Source: Lysobacter sp.
GTDB lineage: Bacteria; Pseudomonadota; Gammaproteobacteria; Xanthomonadales; Xanthomonadaceae
DNA: 64,000 nt
NCBI GenBank assembly: GCA_011526085.1
Contig: WYBC01000039.1
Location: 124,001-188,000 of the forward strand
Reading direction: 5' to 3'
The number at the start of each line of letters is the position of its first letter. Within the stretch, counting starts at the first letter, position 1. Below, in pieces: positions 61,192 through 64,000 of this stretch. The notes under the pieces are model-generated. The model worked only from the letters and a program-made list of their open reading frames with translations. It was not told the origin of the DNA and ran no database searches. A program made the translations under genes and the position numbers.

Positions 61192-64000
61192 TCACTGTGG
61201 GTGGCGCGGGTGGAACCAGCCCATCGCCGCCCGCGACCAGGACACCCGGTGCTGTGCGGACCGCGTCGGTGCGGCCTGCCCGCCAAGCGAGACGATGAGG
61301 TTCGCCAGCTTCGCCGGAAAACTGTCCCAGGTGCGGTGCAGATCGGCCCAGCCCAGTTCGGGAAGTTCGATGGCGCCGGCGCTGCGATGCGCGCCGACCG
61401 TGAAGATCAACCACTGATCCGGGTTCGAGGCGGTCTGCATGCCGAACACACCGCGATTGCCGGCCAGCCCGATGCCTGTGCCGGAGCGCTCGGCGGACAG
61501 CACGAATCCGCTGTCGAGGACTTCGCAGGCGACCAGAGGCACCGGCGAGTCGATCGGCGTGCCGGAGAGCGATGCCCGCCGCAACACGTGCAGCATCAGG
61601 CGGCAGCCGATGGCATCCGCCGGGGTACCTTCCCAGCGCACCGAATCGGAGGCCGGAACGCAGGAAAAGCCCCCCAGTTCGGCATCAAACAGGACATCCT
61701 GCTGCAGCATCGCGCGACGGAGCGACGACATGAACTCCTGCAACCGGACGGTTCGCGATGCGGTTTCGCCGGGAAGACGGGTCGGGGCCGTCGTGACTTT
61801 GACGCCATAACAATCCAGACGGACCCACCCGGTCCCGCTTTCCACACCGGGCAGATCCAGTCCCATCGTCGGGTCCGGCTTGAACGAAAGGATGTCCATC
61901 CAGATCGACAGATCCTGCACCGCGTCGAGGACCGAATGGCCGGGCTCGGGCTCGTCGATGCCGGGAGACGCCAGCGGCAGGAGATGGGTCGTGACCGGAT
62001 AGCGCGTGCCGTCGATGCGCTCGAGGTCGTGTCGGACCCGCAGTTGACCACTCGAACCGAGAATGCGCACCCGACCGATGTTGCTTTGGCCGACGACGAG
62101 CCGATGCTGGGTCGAAGGCCCGCAGGTGATCAGTTCTTCCTTCAATCGCTGGCGCCTTTGAGCGCTGGTTTCCAGGCCGAACGCCACCGGTTCCGGGAGA
62201 CCCTGATCCGGGGAGAGGTCGGAACAGAAACGCACGCGATAACTCCACTCGGCAGGAGGCAGGCCGGTCGTCTCGACCGCCCCCTGGATCTTGATCACGG
62301 CCGGTCGGGTTTCCGGTTGGCGCAGCTTCGAGTCCCGGGGAACCCGGGGAATGATGGAGTCCCAGCCCAGATAATCGGTCTCGCCCGGCGGAGCGAGCGC
62401 GGGAGCGATCGCGGCGACCACGTCCGGTCCGACCTGCACGCCCACTTCGAGCAGTGTCCCCGCCGTCATGATCCACAGCTGCGCCTTGAGCAGAGGCCCC
62501 TGCAGTGCCAGCGGGGCGATGATCTGCAGTCGACCGCTGGTGACGAGCGTTTCCGCCAGGCGCCTCCGCGTGGAGGCCGTCGCATCGTTCAGGATGCGTG
62601 CCAGCAGCGGGCGGAATTCCCGTGACCCGAGGCTGCCGACGACCGACGTCTCGACCGACTCGTTTTTCAGCGCACTGGAGCACAACTGCACCATCGCTGC
62701 CCGGGTGTCCGAACCCTGGCGGCGATTCCAGTACCACGCGGCGGCCGAAAATCCGTAGTGCACATCGCCCGACAGGATCACCACCCGTCCCAGCCGACTC
62801 AGCTCCGCCAGCAACTGCTCGAACGCCGCCGGTGCGCCCGCCTGGCGCCAGGCTTCGTTGTCCAGGACGCTGCGCATGTGGCCTTTCGTGCCGATCTTCG
62901 GCAGTTCGCCCTCGTCGGGAATCTTCTCGAGGATGCCTTCGACGAGCTCCTCCACGAAGGGATGCCCGAATACCGGGGCCGGCGACACCACGAGCGTCAC
63001 TTCCGGAGCGGGAACGGCGGTGCGTGCCCGGATCTGCCGCACGAGATCGGACGCCTCGATCAGATCGGTCTGACCCGGTGCGGTCAGGTTGCGGTGCGTC
63101 CGGGTATCGAGGACGATCGCCTGCCAATCGCAACGCGCATCGGGCCTGAAAGCGTAATCCCACAGCATGCCCGTCGCATTGGACTGGGGAACGACCCGCA
63201 GCGCGCGCCGCAGTCCGTCATGATCGGATTGACCCGCGCGATACGTGTCGCCGTCGAGATTCCCGATCGCCGACAGGTGGGTCAGGAGATTGCCGCCGTC
63301 CGAGCCGGAAGCGAAGCTTTCGTGATCGTTCCCCCAGGCCTGGAACACCGCATAGGCCGCCAGCGCATTGCCGATCACCCGTTGTCCGATGCCTTCCGGC
63401 GCAGTGAGGACTTCCGTTTGCCACGCGGCGTTCAGATACCAGTCGTCGGTGACCTCATGGTCGTCGAACATCATGTAGCTGGGGATGTTCGCCAGCACCC
63501 GTCGCACTCTTTCCAGTCCGTCGCGGAATTCCATCGCCGTGCGCATCTGGTCCGCCCAATCCGTCTTGGCGAGATAGTCGCGGATCGCCGCGATGTCCTG
63601 ATCTTCGCCGCTGCCGTCCGGGTCGGCGGCGGCGAGCGCTGCGGCAGGCACGACCTTGTCGGCCGTGGGCAGGGCGAGCGGCCACAGCGCAGGCGACCAT
63701 GCCATCAGGTACATGGCATAGAACTCACCGAGCCCGAGCAGGTGACAGTGTCCTTTTTCGGAGGTCATGTCGCCGCGCAGGATGAAGCGACTCCGGCTGC
63801 CCGGCGGCAAACCGGTCAACAGGCTCGGGCCGCCCGCATCGGGCATTTTTTCCTGCCAGCCCAAGAGTTTGGACGCGAGTTCCGTGAGTATCGGCAGCAA
63901 GGGGCCGGCCACATCGTCGGCGTAGATCTGGTCGCCGGTCAGGAACAGCATCTGCGGCCGACGATCGACCCGGTCTCGATCCATGTCGATGTCGCGATCC
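61192..64000 (-). CDS. PhoD-like metallophosphatase with long C-terminal extension (5' end outside window)
   Basis: The reading frame is open to the right edge, so the N-terminus is missing; about 936 codons are seen. The visible part begins within a metallophosphatase: LFLTGDQIYADD (63950-63915), MMFDDHEVTDDW near 63440-63475, and ILSGDVHYGF near 62750-62780 are the Asp/His metal ligands of the PhoD/calcineurin-like group. Expected activity is hydrolysis of phosphodiesters or phosphomonoesters, substrate unknown. The roughly 520 residues after the catalytic domain are of no known family (for example HRLVVGQSNIGRVRILG, and GFVLSAERSGTGIGLAGNRGVFGMQ). First visible gene of the right-hand operon, 13 bp before the DUF6603-type gene. 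Confidence 0.82.
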   Translation of the reverse strand, partial: DRDIDMDRDRVDRRPQMLFLTGDQIYADDVAGPLLPILTELASKLLGWQEKMPDAGGPSLLTGLPPGSRSRFILRGDMTSEKGHCHLLGLGEFYAMYLMAWSPALWPLALPTADKVVPAAALAAADPDGSGEDQDIAAIRDYLAKTDWADQMRTAMEFRDGLERVRRVLANIPSYMMFDDHEVTDDWYLNAAWQTEVLTAPEGIGQRVIGNALAAYAVFQAWGNDHESFASGSDGGNLLTHLSAIGNLDGDTYRAGQSDHDGLRRALRVVPQSNATGMLWDYAFRPDARCDWQAIVLDTRTHRNLTAPGQTDLIEASDLVRQIRARTAVPAPEVTLVVSPAPVFGHPFVEELVEGILEKIPDEGELPKIGTKGHMRSVLDNEAWRQAGAPAAFEQLLAELSRLGRVVILSGDVHYGFSAAAWYWNRRQGSDTRAAMVQLCSSALKNESVETSVVGSLGSREFRPLLARILNDATASTRRRLAETLVTSGRLQIIAPLALQGPLLKAQLWIMTAGTLLEVGVQVGPDVVAAIAPALAPPGETDYLGWDSIIPRVPRDSKLRQPETRPAVIKIQGAVETTGLPPAEWSYRVRFCSDLSPDQGLPEPVAFGLETSAQRRQRLKEELITCGPSTQHRLVVGQSNIGRVRILGSSGQLRVRHDLERIDGTRYPVTTHLLPLASPGIDEPEPGHSVLDAVQDLSIWMDILSFKPDPTMGLDLPGVESGTGWVRLDCYGVKVTTAPTRLPGETASRTVRLQEFMSSLRRAMLQQDVLFDAELGGFSCVPASDSVRWEGTPADAIGCRLMLHVLRRASLSGTPIDSPVPLVACEVLDSGFVLSAERSGTGIGLAGNRGVFGMQTASNPDQWLIFTVGAHRSAGAIELPELGWADLHRTWDSFPAKLANLIVSLGGQAAPTRSAQHRVSWSRAAMGWFHPRHPQ

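Noticed and set aside
49055-64000. Contractile injection system or phage tail cluster
   Set aside because: No sheath, tube, baseplate, spike or AAA ATPase gene was recognised among the five genes, so this label is not justified from the window alone.

Overview
The window is high-GC DNA (mostly around 65-70 % by eye) with the gene content of a gammaproteobacterium, most likely of the Xanthomonadaceae/Lysobacteraceae (Lysobacter, Luteimonas or relatives). This is inferred from protein resemblance remembered from that group (PlsB, Rep, TamAB, a DUF3011 protein, an ECF sigma/Ser-Thr kinase pair, a long RAYT transposase) and from dispersed palindromes of the GTAGGAGCG and GGTAGAGCGG types. No database search was possible.

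Layout. 1-5753: the 3' end of an Rhs polymorphic-toxin locus, with an AT-richer exchangeable tip and immunity gene. 5903-13834 (minus): plsB with a coupled lipoprotein gene, a candidate small RNA, a class-B-type acid phosphatase lipoprotein, a TauE/SafE permease and Rep helicase. 13960-16260 (plus): two Sel1-like secreted paralogues and thymidine kinase. 16404-21326 (minus): lipoprotein, TPR Ser/Thr kinase, ECF-type sigma factor, mutM. 21621-23913 (minus): an overlapping three-gene phospholipid set, divergent from a fatty-acid desaturase. 26010-33343: membrane protein, GATase, then glyQ and glyS separated by four small genes. 33808-35572: secreted proteins including a tandem duplication. 35701-41427: tamA-tamB. 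41694-44756: an AT-richer accessory patch with an ankyrin protein and a RAYT element with duplicated ends. 44889-49048: PH-domain protein, serine hydrolase, AraC regulator, patatin lipoprotein.

49055-64000 (minus, running off the right edge) is the most unusual part: five very large genes (visible order of transcription: PhoD-like metallophosphatase, DUF6603-type protein, and proteins of 892, 1477 and 524 aa) packed with 4-nt overlaps or gaps of 13-24 nt. Three of the five have no function I recognise. The packing implies one co-expressed system or complex; it is my main candidate for an undescribed system.

Other points of interest: a palindromic repeat lying in frame inside glyS, a stray 46-bp glyS fragment between two duplicated genes, and a promoter/three-hairpin/terminator arrangement at 9812-9938 that looks like an sRNA gene. 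Start sites were chosen from signal peptides, Shine-Dalgarno-like sequence, overlaps and family N-termini, and several remain uncertain.
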